In this document: one piece after another, positions 7,205 through 15,305 of the stretch
How positions within the stretch are numbered: position 1 is the first letter of the stretch
Layout: the number at the start of each line of letters is the position of its first letter
NCBI GenBank assembly: GCA_002391675.1
Contig: DGFM01000048.1
Location: forward strand, 1,154 to 24,646
Direction: 5' to 3'
From: Cloacimonetes bacterium UBA3900
GTDB taxonomy: Bacteria; Cloacimonadota; Cloacimonadia; Cloacimonadales; Cloacimonadaceae
Length of the DNA: 23,493 nucleotides
Position numbers and translations under genes: made by a program
The notes under the pieces: model-generated
The model's input: only the letters and a program-made list of their open reading frames with translations
Told to the model about the DNA's origin: nothing
The model's database searches: none

Positions 7205-10200
7205 ATGAAAAAAACTTTTTTATTTGTACTAATTGCCGCTTTAATGCTCTCGGTGTCGAGCTTGGCTGCTGCAGCGTCACCTTACGATCCCGATCCCACA
7301 TTAAAGGGCATATACCGGACTCCTGAGGTTCGGGCAGCTGTAGCTTTTCTCAAAGACGAGCTGCCTGAACTGATCAAGACAGATCCGGCATTGGCTGCTG
7401 AAAAATACGAACAGCATTTTAGAAGCTTGAATCAACTCGATGAGTTTGACGTATTGTATTTGGTTGGGCATTTTTACGCTGTTTCAAATGACGCTCTTTC
7501 GGCTTTGAAGTATCTACCTATACTTGCCAACCATCCTCAACTGGGAGAGGATGCAAGGCGCATGGTCAACCTCCTGCTCTACCAGAGGATGATCGTCAAT
7601 ATGCAATCTGAGGATAAAGAGAGTGCAGCAGCTTTCCTGGAAGACGTCATGGAGTCCTTCGATATCGGAAAATACTATCCCACCTACCTCTATCTGTGGA
7701 CAGACCTCGTGTCCGGCACGGATAGATACTCGGAAGTGGATAGCTACTTCGAGAATTATGACACCAACGAGACTTGGCTCAAAAACCACTTTATCCCCCG
7801 CAAAAGTGCAATTATTGAACGTGTAGAGGCTTTGGATCTTGAGGGCTTTTACAACGATCCCAGCGTCGACAATTACCGGGCTTTGCAAGGTCAGATCGAT
7901 AGCGTGATCGCCGACCTTCAGACACTTTATGAAGAAGCCAGGACGGTGAAAGGCCTGGCCGTATTGGATGTAATCGAAGAGATTTCTGCCAAAGAGATGG
8001 ATATCCTAAGTGCCCTTAAGGCAAACCTTCTTGAATATACCATCAGCCCGTATATAAGCCTGGAAGCTATCGCTGATCCCGATTTGCCTTTCAGCCAGAA
8101 TCCGTTCTTTGATGAGTATATGGTGGGTATTAAGTATGTAGAAGCTCTTAAGACATATCAGCATCTGCTGGCCACTTTCCTGGATACCATCGATAGGTTC
8201 TTTGATATTCGCATTGAGCAGTATCTGCTTGATGATCCGTCTGTCGCAGGCAAAAACTACAGCGACCTGGAACTCGGTCGCCTCATCGATATAGAGAAGA
8301 GTATTATCCTCTATACCGATCTGATCGATGTGCTCGCTCAGACCATGGAAACAAATGTGTATAAGCAGAGTGACCTCGATCTGGAGCCCTTGCTTATTTA
8401 CTACAGCGAGCAGTTGGCAGACCTGCAAATCCGCAAAGAGACTTACTTGGGCATGCGCAAACATGAGTCTGACGATGAAGAGATGCTCTTCAATGAATTC
8501 ATGCTGGAATACTATGGTCTTCACGACGAGCTGGAGGACTGGACTCTGGCGATTGCGGATATCGAAGAAGTTATTATTGCAGACATGATGCTCCGCTACC
8601 CCGATGAAATGAAAGAGATTGCGCTGCAGCTCAGGGAAAGGATTCAAGGGGCGGATTTGCAGATCAATCTGGACGGCTATCTCTCACGTGTGCTGAAGAA
8701 TATAGATTTTATCACCCTGCAGAGCCGCTATCGTCATCTGAACCACTTGGATGCAAAGCGTAAGGCAGATACCACACTCAGCCTGGAAGAATCCACGCAG
8801 GCTTATGAAGATATCCTGGCCCAGAAAAGGGAACTGCTGCTGGACTATCATGAATTTGTGGCTCAAAATCCCAACTTCAAGGCTATGGAACAACCGGATG
8901 ACAGCTTCCTGGTTGGCCTCGCTGACGTATACTATAATATGGGTGAACTGCAATGGGCCACGGATTTTGATCATCCCGAAAGAGCCCTGTCCCTTTATCG
9001 TGGAGTCTTGCAAGCAAATCCGGATTTCTATTTAAAGGAATTTGCATTATACAACGTGGCTTACCTGAGCTCCGAAGTGCAGCGCAATGCTCACGAGAAA
9101 AGAGTTGCAGATTGGCAAGAGCTCAATCCCAACCGTCCTCGTGGCGATGCACAGAAGATGAAGGAATCAGATTTTAGAGAAGCGATAACCAGCTACCGGA
9201 CCATCCTGGAAGATTATCCCACTTCACCCCTGTATGATGAAGCTGCATATCGCCTGGCAAACTTGTACTTCCTCGTGGGTACCGATGCCGAGCGCCCCAT
9301 CGAATGGTATGACAGAGCAAATGAGCTCTATACGCAATTGGCAGACAAGGCAGACAGCCCCTACCGCTATGAAGCCTTGTTCCAGCGCGCATTTGTGAAT
9401 ATGAACATCTCCACTGAGGCCTCTCTCGAATCTGCACTGCAAGATTTTGTGACTATTCTGAATGCCGTCGATGGAGAGCGCATTACGCCCGAATCCACGG
9501 CGGAAGAGCTCAAGCTCAACTCTCTCGACCAGATCGCCTACTGTCTGGTGGCGCTCGATGGAGCCGATCTTACGGGACAATCCCGCGGTTTGGAAGCCAT
9601 CAATACCTACCTGGGCGGCTACGAGGATGAGGACGTCATCCTGTACGTGATGGATAAAGCTTTTGAAAACAAGAGAGATATGAAGCTTACACGTCAGTCC
9701 ATAGACTTCCTCGAATACAGGATGCGGAGGGATCCCACTGCGTTGGTCAATCCCAGCCTGGTAGATTCCATAGTGGTGCTGTTCTATTCCAGCGATACCA
9801 CCCTGCGTCCCGGCGAAGACCGTGATGCGATCCGCAGAGACAAATATGCCAGGATGACAAACCAATATGCCAAGGACAGCGTTTGGTATGATAAAAACAT
9901 CAGAGGCAAAGACCTGGGCTATGCCGAAATTGCCAAGCAGCTTGCCTCCGTGCGCAATGCTTATCGCCAGACGCAGATCGTCCTCTATGAGAAGGTTCGC
10001 ACCGGTCTCACTGAAGAGGCATATCAGGAATATCGTGCCCATACCAACAAATTTGTCGCCTACCGCGAGCTCTTTTCACCGGAAGTTTACGGTGCTTACG
10101 ACGAGCTTTTGGAGCAATTATACAATGCAGAGCCGGCCGAATACGATGCAGACTTTGCTGCCTGGAGGCTGAATGCCGAAAAGGAAGACCTCAGGCTGCT

Positions 10201-13138
10201 GGCTCACCTGGCTGATGCCACGCCGTCGGACTATGCCTACCGCAGAGTCTATGACAGACTGATTGGCTTCAACCAGGCATATCTCACACCCACCGATCCT
10301 GAATACTTCAAGAATGAAGAACTGGCTTACAGCTATGCCCTCTCCAGAGAAGAGATGCTGAGGGATCAGCTCCAGGGCCAGGAATTGGAAGCCCTTTACA
10401 CCTACCAGCAAAATGCCACTGACCGCTATATCAGAGCGCTCAGAGCTACCGGACAGGAAGACAAGATCAGGCAGGCAGACCTCCTGGTTTTGGATATGGC
10501 TCACAACGCATTCAATAAGGATCGTTACGCCGAGGCCAAGACGCGTTATCTGGACCTTCTGGAAAACTATCCCAACCTCAGCAACAGTGCAAAATACGAC
10601 ATCTATATCAACCTGGCTTTCATAGCTCAGGACGATGAAAGTCTCGGCCAATTGGAACGTTACCTTGCTGCCGAGCAGTATGCACGTCAGGCCATGGATT
10701 ATACCACCGACGCCACCAAGCTGGCAAAAGCAGACCAGATGGTGAAGCTGCAGATCCAAAACAGCTACAACGCCGCTATTTCTGACAACAACTACGCCGC
10801 AGCTGCCGAACAGTTTGGACGTATGGCAGAGGAATTTACCTACGAGCAACATCCCGCGGAGCACCTCAACTATAAGAGATTGCAGGCAGAACAACAACAG
10901 AAAGCCGGACAATATGACAAGATGATTGAAACCTACATGTATCTGGCTGACAAAGAAAGCCCTGCTGCGATAGACAACGTCTATGCGCTCTATTACCTGA
11001 GCTGGACGGCTGCCGATAGCCTCATGCACAACACGGCCTATGCCAATCAGATCAAGGGTGAGTTTATGGAAAGATACCCCGCCAGCAACTACACCTTCAG
11101 GCTCAAGGTAACAGAGATCGAAAAGATGGCAGCCAACCCTGCCACCAAGCTGGAAGCCGCAGAGGCCTACCTGGCACTCGCTGCTGATATGCGTGCCAAA
11201 CGTATTGACAGTGGCGACGTCAGAAGCGAAAACATCTATATGCAGGCCTATAATATATACAATGAAGATCAAACATCCCTGAGGCGTTTGGAGGTCTTGG
11301 ACGAATTTATCCAGCTCTATCCAAACCACCCGGATGTGACAGATATGTTACGTACCCTGGCCAGTGGCTATTACTATTATGTGCAGGAAGACACGGCCCG
11401 CTTTGAGGAATATGCCAGAAAGCTCTTCATGAAAGACAAACAGCAGTATGACCTCTATCAGGGCGTGGCGGTGAAGTACCTCTCAAAAATCCTGCAGGAT
11501 TATGACACTGCCTATCTGAATAAAGACTGGGACGAAGCCTTCAGAAAGCGCGATGAATTCAAGGCTTTGGAAGCCGTTTACCGCAGAGAAGGTTTGCCCC
11601 TGGATACCACAGAACAATATGAAGCCTTTGCCGCAGCAGAGGCCGAATACAGGGAGATCCAAGCTCATCAGAGATTCCTCAGAGACTTTGACCGTCAGCT
11701 GGCTGCTCTGGAAAATTCAGACTTCATGACTCAGACGCCCAATCAGCACATCATGGTCAACGTCAACACCAGCTTTATGAGAAACCTGATGGGTGGAAGA
11801 ACAAACCGCTTGCCAAACTTCCGCACCGCACTTACAAACCAGGTGGGAAGAGTGGAAAGACTGATCGCCGGAGAAAACCAGCGGAAACTGGATACCGCCA
11901 GGATCGTCAGAGCCCTCGCTCTGGAAGCCCGGATCTATGAATATGGCGTACAGGTGATCGAGACGCAAATCAACAAGTTCCTCGACATCGCAAACGAAGT
12001 GAGACCCTATCGCAACGATCCCAACGTGGTGGCCACCATTTGGGCTCAGGTAAACAGCGAATATGTGTATCCCTTCGAAGATGCTGCCAATGCCATTTAT
12101 CTGACCCTGTTCAATACCTTCCACCTGGCAGGATATGAAAACGAGACCATACGTCTCGCCATCGCCAAACTGGAAGAACGTGGCATCAAACCGGATTATC
12201 AATTGGTGGAATATCCCCTGGGCGCAGACTGGAAACTGACGGGACTGGACGAAGAAGACAACTCTATCGCCGCAAACTTCGTCATCTCAAGCACAGTCAC
12301 CCCCAAGGGTCAGGTCTTGGGAAGCACAAATATCCCTCCCAAAACCAAGATGCAAGCTGAGTTTACCCTCAATTCCAGGATAACTCCCAGCTTCGTGTTT
12401 CTCCAGATGGTCTACCCTTACGATCCTCAAGCGTTTGTAAACAACCATGAAGTTGAGTTTGTGGGCTTTGCCGTTGATTCCCTGGAAGTAAACCGGGCAA
12501 TTAGCACCCGCTATGGCTATCAATTCAGCGGCGCCGAATGGAATGAGCAGCAAAACTCAATCCGCCTGCTGTTCCCCAACCGCTATCAGGATCAAATCCC
12601 CGTAAGATTTACATTACAAGCTTATTACGATACACAAGAGCTCAACCGTACTCGTCCCAGACAGACCATGTCCTTTGGCAGCGGCACCTCCTACAGAGCC
12701 CTGGTGGCCGATCCCGTTACCGGGGTTGAAACAGCCATCCCTTCCAAGCTGGCTCAAGGAACAAGCATGCCCAAGGAGGCTGTTGAGGGTCTGAAAGATG
12801 GCAATGCCCAAGTGATATGGGTTTCTGAAAATGAGGAGGAACCCATCACGGACATCGCCTTCGAGACAGACTTCAACATCGATGGAGAGTTGGTTTCCGC
12901 TCACTTGGAATTCGTGGCACCTATGACGGCCAACGTGATCCTCAATGGCGAAGCTATCGCCAGCGAAATATATATGGATATGGACGAGGATCCCTTGACC
13001 TTTTACCCAAACCAGGTAGATTTGCCTCTTGAGATGCTCAGAAACGGCAAAAATACCCTCCGAATTGAAGTTCAGAACGATACCCCCTATCGAGGCATCA
13101 TCGCTGAAATCAAGGTCGACAAATACACAAAGGAGTGA
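7205..13138 (+). CDS. Giant periplasmic TPR-type protein with C-terminal beta domains
   Basis: 1977 residues. ATG 7205 opens a signal peptide (MKKTFLFVLIAALMLSVSSL, cleavage near AAAA/SPYD); the in-frame GTG at 7193 would only add four residues. Most of the protein is alpha-helical and rich in Tyr, Ala, Glu and Asp, as in TPR solenoids. Recognisable TPR-like units include DVYYNMGELQWATDF with ERALSLYRGVLQANPDF (from about residue 574), AITSYRTILEDYPTSPLYDE with AAYRLANLYFLVG (about 660-700), and AHNAFNKDRYAEAKTRYLDL (about 1095). From about residue 1674 the sequence turns beta-rich (an Ig-like stretch). The last about 85 residues (VILNGEAI ... LPLEMLRNGKNTLRIEVQND) resemble a galactose-binding-like jelly roll of the type found in glycosidases. 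It is predicted to be periplasmic. Its stop is 4 nt before the ATG of the next gene, so it belongs with the ExbB/ExbD genes. It may scaffold between inner-membrane motor and outer membrane, as large TPR proteins do in the myxobacterial Glt complex; this is inference. Confidence 0.8.
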   Translation: MKKTFLFVLIAALMLSVSSLAAAASPYDPDPTLKGIYRTPEVRAAVAFLKDELPELIKTDPALAAEKYEQHFRSLNQLDEFDVLYLVGHFYAVSNDALSALKYLPILANHPQLGEDARRMVNLLLYQRMIVNMQSEDKESAAAFLEDVMESFDIGKYYPTYLYLWTDLVSGTDRYSEVDSYFENYDTNETWLKNHFIPRKSAIIERVEALDLEGFYNDPSVDNYRALQGQIDSVIADLQTLYEEARTVKGLAVLDVIEEISAKEMDILSALKANLLEYTISPYISLEAIADPDLPFSQNPFFDEYMVGIKYVEALKTYQHLLATFLDTIDRFFDIRIEQYLLDDPSVAGKNYSDLELGRLIDIEKSIILYTDLIDVLAQTMETNVYKQSDLDLEPLLIYYSEQLADLQIRKETYLGMRKHESDDEEMLFNEFMLEYYGLHDELEDWTLAIADIEEVIIADMMLRYPDEMKEIALQLRERIQGADLQINLDGYLSRVLKNIDFITLQSRYRHLNHLDAKRKADTTLSLEESTQAYEDILAQKRELLLDYHEFVAQNPNFKAMEQPDDSFLVGLADVYYNMGELQWATDFDHPERALSLYRGVLQANPDFYLKEFALYNVAYLSSEVQRNAHEKRVADWQELNPNRPRGDAQKMKESDFREAITSYRTILEDYPTSPLYDEAAYRLANLYFLVGTDAERPIEWYDRANELYTQLADKADSPYRYEALFQRAFVNMNISTEASLESALQDFVTILNAVDGERITPESTAEELKLNSLDQIAYCLVALDGADLTGQSRGLEAINTYLGGYEDEDVILYVMDKAFENKRDMKLTRQSIDFLEYRMRRDPTALVNPSLVDSIVVLFYSSDTTLRPGEDRDAIRRDKYARMTNQYAKDSVWYDKNIRGKDLGYAEIAKQLASVRNAYRQTQIVLYEKVRTGLTEEAYQEYRAHTNKFVAYRELFSPEVYGAYDELLEQLYNAEPAEYDADFAAWRLNAEKEDLRLLAHLADATPSDYAYRRVYDRLIGFNQAYLTPTDPEYFKNEELAYSYALSREEMLRDQLQGQELEALYTYQQNATDRYIRALRATGQEDKIRQADLLVLDMAHNAFNKDRYAEAKTRYLDLLENYPNLSNSAKYDIYINLAFIAQDDESLGQLERYLAAEQYARQAMDYTTDATKLAKADQMVKLQIQNSYNAAISDNNYAAAAEQFGRMAEEFTYEQHPAEHLNYKRLQAEQQQKAGQYDKMIETYMYLADKESPAAIDNVYALYYLSWTAADSLMHNTAYANQIKGEFMERYPASNYTFRLKVTEIEKMAANPATKLEAAEAYLALAADMRAKRIDSGDVRSENIYMQAYNIYNEDQTSLRRLEVLDEFIQLYPNHPDVTDMLRTLASGYYYYVQEDTARFEEYARKLFMKDKQQYDLYQGVAVKYLSKILQDYDTAYLNKDWDEAFRKRDEFKALEAVYRREGLPLDTTEQYEAFAAAEAEYREIQAHQRFLRDFDRQLAALENSDFMTQTPNQHIMVNVNTSFMRNLMGGRTNRLPNFRTALTNQVGRVERLIAGENQRKLDTARIVRALALEARIYEYGVQVIETQINKFLDIANEVRPYRNDPNVVATIWAQVNSEYVYPFEDAANAIYLTLFNTFHLAGYENETIRLAIAKLEERGIKPDYQLVEYPLGADWKLTGLDEEDNSIAANFVISSTVTPKGQVLGSTNIPPKTKMQAEFTLNSRITPSFVFLQMVYPYDPQAFVNNHEVEFVGFAVDSLEVNRAISTRYGYQFSGAEWNEQQNSIRLLFPNRYQDQIPVRFTLQAYYDTQELNRTRPRQTMSFGSGTSYRALVADPVTGVETAIPSKLAQGTSMPKEAVEGLKDGNAQVIWVSENEEEPITDIAFETDFNIDGELVSAHLEFVAPMTANVILNGEAIASEIYMDMDEDPLTFYPNQVDLPLEMLRNGKNTLRIEVQNDTPYRGIIAEIKVDKYTKE

Positions 13139-13142
13139 GGAA

Positions 13143-13448
13143 ATGAGAAAGCTGATTGGCATTGCGATACTGCTGCTGGGAGCCACCCTGCTTTTGGGAC
13201 AAACCACAAGCACTCCTCCCCGTGGTTTCGAAAATGTGAGGGAAATGGTGGAGACTGAAGTAATGGATATACAGATCAAAGCCTTCATTCCTGACATTAC
13301 TACTTTTAAAGACAAAACAGATACTTATAACTGGGAAGGGCATTATGCATTCCCCAAAGCACTGTTGGAAGTTATCCAACAGGTTAGCAAACAACAACTT
13401 ACCAGATGGCAAGAAATAAGAAATAAATGGCTAGAGGAGTCAAAATGA
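13143..13448 (+). CDS. Small secreted protein of unknown function
   Basis: 101 residues. Signal peptide MRKLIGIAILLLGATLLLGQ, then a mature chain of about 80 residues with an acidic first half (FENVREMVETEVMDIQIKAF), an aromatic middle (TYNWEGHYAFPKALLEV) and a basic helical end (QQVSKQQLTRWQEIRNKWLE). No family was recognised. ATG 13143 is preceded by GGAG at 13131-13134, 8 nt away, located in the end of the giant TPR gene. Its stop overlaps the exbB start as ATGA (13445-13448), a classical sign of coupled translation, so it is very probably a stoichiometric member of the same complex. It could be a periplasmic adaptor between the TPR protein and the motor; nothing in the sequence proves this. 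Confidence 0.75.
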   Translation: MRKLIGIAILLLGATLLLGQTTSTPPRGFENVREMVETEVMDIQIKAFIPDITTFKDKTDTYNWEGHYAFPKALLEVIQQVSKQQLTRWQEIRNKWLEESK

Positions 13449-14200
13449 AAACAAAACACATTCTATTAGCGCTATTTGTCATGCTCTTTTGCGTGGCTTT
13501 GGTAGCCCAGGAAGCCCCCGTTGTTGAGGATACTACAGTTAAAATCACCCCTGGACGTATCATTCAAGATAGTGGATACTGGGGTTATGCAATTATTCTC
13601 GTATTCGTGATTGGTCTCGTGTATGGCATCGTCCGCTACGTTCAGCTCTATCAGCGTGAAAAAGTGGATGCTCAAAAGCTTTATCTCAAACTCAAAGGTT
13701 ACATCAAAAACGATCAGATCGAAGAAGCCACCAAGATTGCTGAGAGCTTCAAAAGCACTACGCTTGGTTTTATCTTCTGGAGTGGTTTGAAGGCCTTTGG
13801 TGATATGCGCAAAGCCAACAAAACAGGCGAAGAGATGGATCGCGTCGTGCAAAACGCATTTGAAGAATCAGTTCTTCAGACAGTTTACAAGATCGACTCA
13901 GGTCTCTCCTGGTTCACCACCCTGGCTCAAGTATGCACCTATCTTGGATTGCTTGGAACCATTTGGGGTCTGTTGCAAGCCTTCTACGGCCTGGCTTCAG
14001 CTCCCGATCACCTCAAAAACCAAGTTCTTACCGAAGGAATCGCAAAAGCCATCGGCACCACTGCTATGGGCTTGATCGCTGCTATTCCTCTTTCATTGAT
14101 TCATGGCGGACTCTTTGGCCGTGCCCAGAAGATCCTTGCCGATATCGACGAACACACCGTTAAAATTATGAATGCCTTAAGCATGGCAAATAAGGGATAA
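13445..14200 (+). CDS. MotA/TolQ/ExbB family proton channel protein
   Basis: 251 residues. The family forms pentameric inner-membrane channels that, with ExbD/TolR dimers, turn proton-motive force into movement or force in the periplasm. Visible parts: an N-terminal signal-like hydrophobic segment (residues 5-21, MKTKHILLALFVMLFCVALV), then a short periplasmic stretch; TM 47-67 (GYAIILVFVIGLVYGIV); a cytoplasmic helical part; TM about 153-182 with the family motif LGLLGTIWGLLQAF (167-180); TM about 203-225 with GTTAMGLIAAIPLSLIHGG. The Thr in GLLGT and the TT pair before AMGL match channel-lining positions of ExbB/TolQ. The start is ATG 13445 (GAGGAG at 13434-13439), not ATG 13427. Its neighbours are two ExbD-type genes. 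The proton-channel call is firm; whether it drives gliding, transport or envelope maintenance is open. Confidence 0.93.
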   Translation: MKTKHILLALFVMLFCVALVAQEAPVVEDTTVKITPGRIIQDSGYWGYAIILVFVIGLVYGIVRYVQLYQREKVDAQKLYLKLKGYIKNDQIEEATKIAESFKSTTLGFIFWSGLKAFGDMRKANKTGEEMDRVVQNAFEESVLQTVYKIDSGLSWFTTLAQVCTYLGLLGTIWGLLQAFYGLASAPDHLKNQVLTEGIAKAIGTTAMGLIAAIPLSLIHGGLFGRAQKILADIDEHTVKIMNALSMANKG

Positions 14201-14204
14201 TAAT

Positions 14205-14744
14205 ATGGCTTATCGTCCTTCTGCCGGAAGGAACCGAAGACTCGCTGGAGGTCCTAAAGAGCCGGACATAGTCCCGCTCATGAACCTCTTTTTGACTATT
14301 ATCCCATTGTTGCTATATATGTTGGTAATAGTCCAGCTGGCTTTGGTTGCCTTAAATTTCACCCCATCAGGTGGTGGTGGAGGCGGGGGAATCCAGGGCC
14401 CGGGTGGAGACGGAGCTGACGAAAAGAAGATTGAAATATACATTATGGATCAAGATGCATCAGATCGAGGACTCTTCCCAGGCTTTGAAATTAGGGAGCC
14501 GGGGCAAGAAACTCATAAAATTGAGGCCTTAGGCAAAGATGTGAATGATGAATATGTGTATGATTTTCAGGCTTTGAACGAGGTTTTGAAACAGATTCGT
14601 GAGCGAAACCCAAATCAAACTCAGATCAGCGTAAGTCCCTATCCAAGCATATTGTATGGTCCCCTGATCAAAACTATCGACCTGTGCAAGCATAACAGCT
14701 TTACAAATGTGATGTATAAGCCCGTTGGAATTGGCTATTTTTAG
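14205..14744 (+). CDS. ExbD/TolR family protein with Asn at the conserved Asp position
   Basis: 179 residues. Short cytoplasmic N-terminus rich in Arg (MAYRPSAGRNRR), one transmembrane helix (about residues 24-50, IVPLMNLFLTIIPLLLYML), a Gly-rich hinge with seven consecutive Gly (about 56-62), and a periplasmic domain ending in IGYF. The order matches ExbD/TolR, which pairs with ExbB/TolQ. The family motif around the membrane Asp (E. coli ExbD Asp25, in TPFID) reads VPLMN here: the protonatable Asp is replaced by Asn27 (codon AAC at 14283-14285). The periplasmic part is longer than in E. coli ExbD and includes an acidic stretch (EIYIMDQDASDRG). Begins 4 nt after exbB; the ribosome site (AAGGGAT) lies in the exbB end. 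Probably a non-proton-carrying partner of the next ExbD. Confidence 0.85.
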   Translation: MAYRPSAGRNRRLAGGPKEPDIVPLMNLFLTIIPLLLYMLVIVQLALVALNFTPSGGGGGGGIQGPGGDGADEKKIEIYIMDQDASDRGLFPGFEIREPGQETHKIEALGKDVNDEYVYDFQALNEVLKQIRERNPNQTQISVSPYPSILYGPLIKTIDLCKHNSFTNVMYKPVGIGYF

Positions 14745-14753
14745 GAGATTATT

Positions 14754-15296
14754 ATGAGAATACTAGAAAAAGCATCAGCTGGCGGTAAGAAAGCAAGAGT
14801 CACAAGAAGAATTGTTGACGAAGTGCAACCCTTATCCATCACATCTCTGCTTGATATTTTGACCATCGTCCTGGTCTTCCTTATCAAGAACGTTTCTTTG
14901 GACGCCCACAAACTCACTGTTCCAGACATGATGACCTTTCCCACCACGATGACGGTGGAACGCCTGGAACAGAATATGGGCACCACCGTGATCAAGATAT
15001 ATCCTGACCGCATCTTGGTCGGTGTGGACAACGTATATTTTGGAACCCCTATGGAACTATTGCAGGACCCTAAAAAACGTACTGATTTGCATGACTACCT
15101 GAGCCGCCTCTCAGAAGTGATCGAAGAAGATGAATCCAAGGGCGAAGCCTGCCTCCTGGTGCAAGCTGATGATGCGATTACCGCCCAAGTGATCACTGCT
15201 ATCGTGGAGATAGGTACAGGATCATACTACAAGTACGTCTATTTTAGCACGCTGAAGGATTCCAACTGGTTAGAAAACGAAGCACCGCAGCTATAG
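14754..15296 (+). CDS. ExbD/TolR family protein with intact membrane Asp
   Basis: 180 residues. Basic cytoplasmic N-terminus (GGKKARVTRRIVDE), then the ExbD signature transmembrane helix LSITSLLDILTIVLVFLIKN (residues 27-46) with Asp34 (codon GAT at 14853-14855) aligned to the proton-carrying Asp of ExbD/TolR. A periplasmic domain of about 130 residues follows (VIKIYPDRILVGVDNVYFG; ACLLVQADDAITAQVITAIV; YKYVYFSTLKDSNW), with the strand-helix pattern of the family and the typical late segment predicting a dimerising domain. Its ATG lies 9 nt after the stop of the preceding ExbD, with GGAG at 14744-14747. It differs from that paralogue throughout, so the pair has diverged into separate roles rather than arising by recent duplication. 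Together with the ExbB protein it should supply the actual proton path. Confidence 0.9.
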   Translation: MRILEKASAGGKKARVTRRIVDEVQPLSITSLLDILTIVLVFLIKNVSLDAHKLTVPDMMTFPTTMTVERLEQNMGTTVIKIYPDRILVGVDNVYFGTPMELLQDPKKRTDLHDYLSRLSEVIEEDESKGEACLLVQADDAITAQVITAIVEIGTGSYYKYVYFSTLKDSNWLENEAPQL

Positions 15297-15305
15297 GGAG
15301 GTATT

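Noticed and set aside
7193..7205. GTG 7193 as start of the giant TPR gene
   Set aside because: It adds only four residues (MSRV) before a standard signal peptide beginning MKKTFLF at ATG 7205, which has GAGCAGG upstream.
10118..11329. Minus-strand open frame of 403 codons inside the giant TPR gene
   Set aside because: It is opposite an uninterrupted 1977-residue frame with TPR patterns and is hydrophobic, low in diversity and without a start signal.
13445..15296. Reading the ExbB/ExbD genes as the type IX motor GldL/GldM
   Set aside because: The first protein has the GLLGT and TTAMGLIAAIP motifs of ExbB/TolQ and the partners are short ExbD-like proteins, not a roughly 500-residue GldM.
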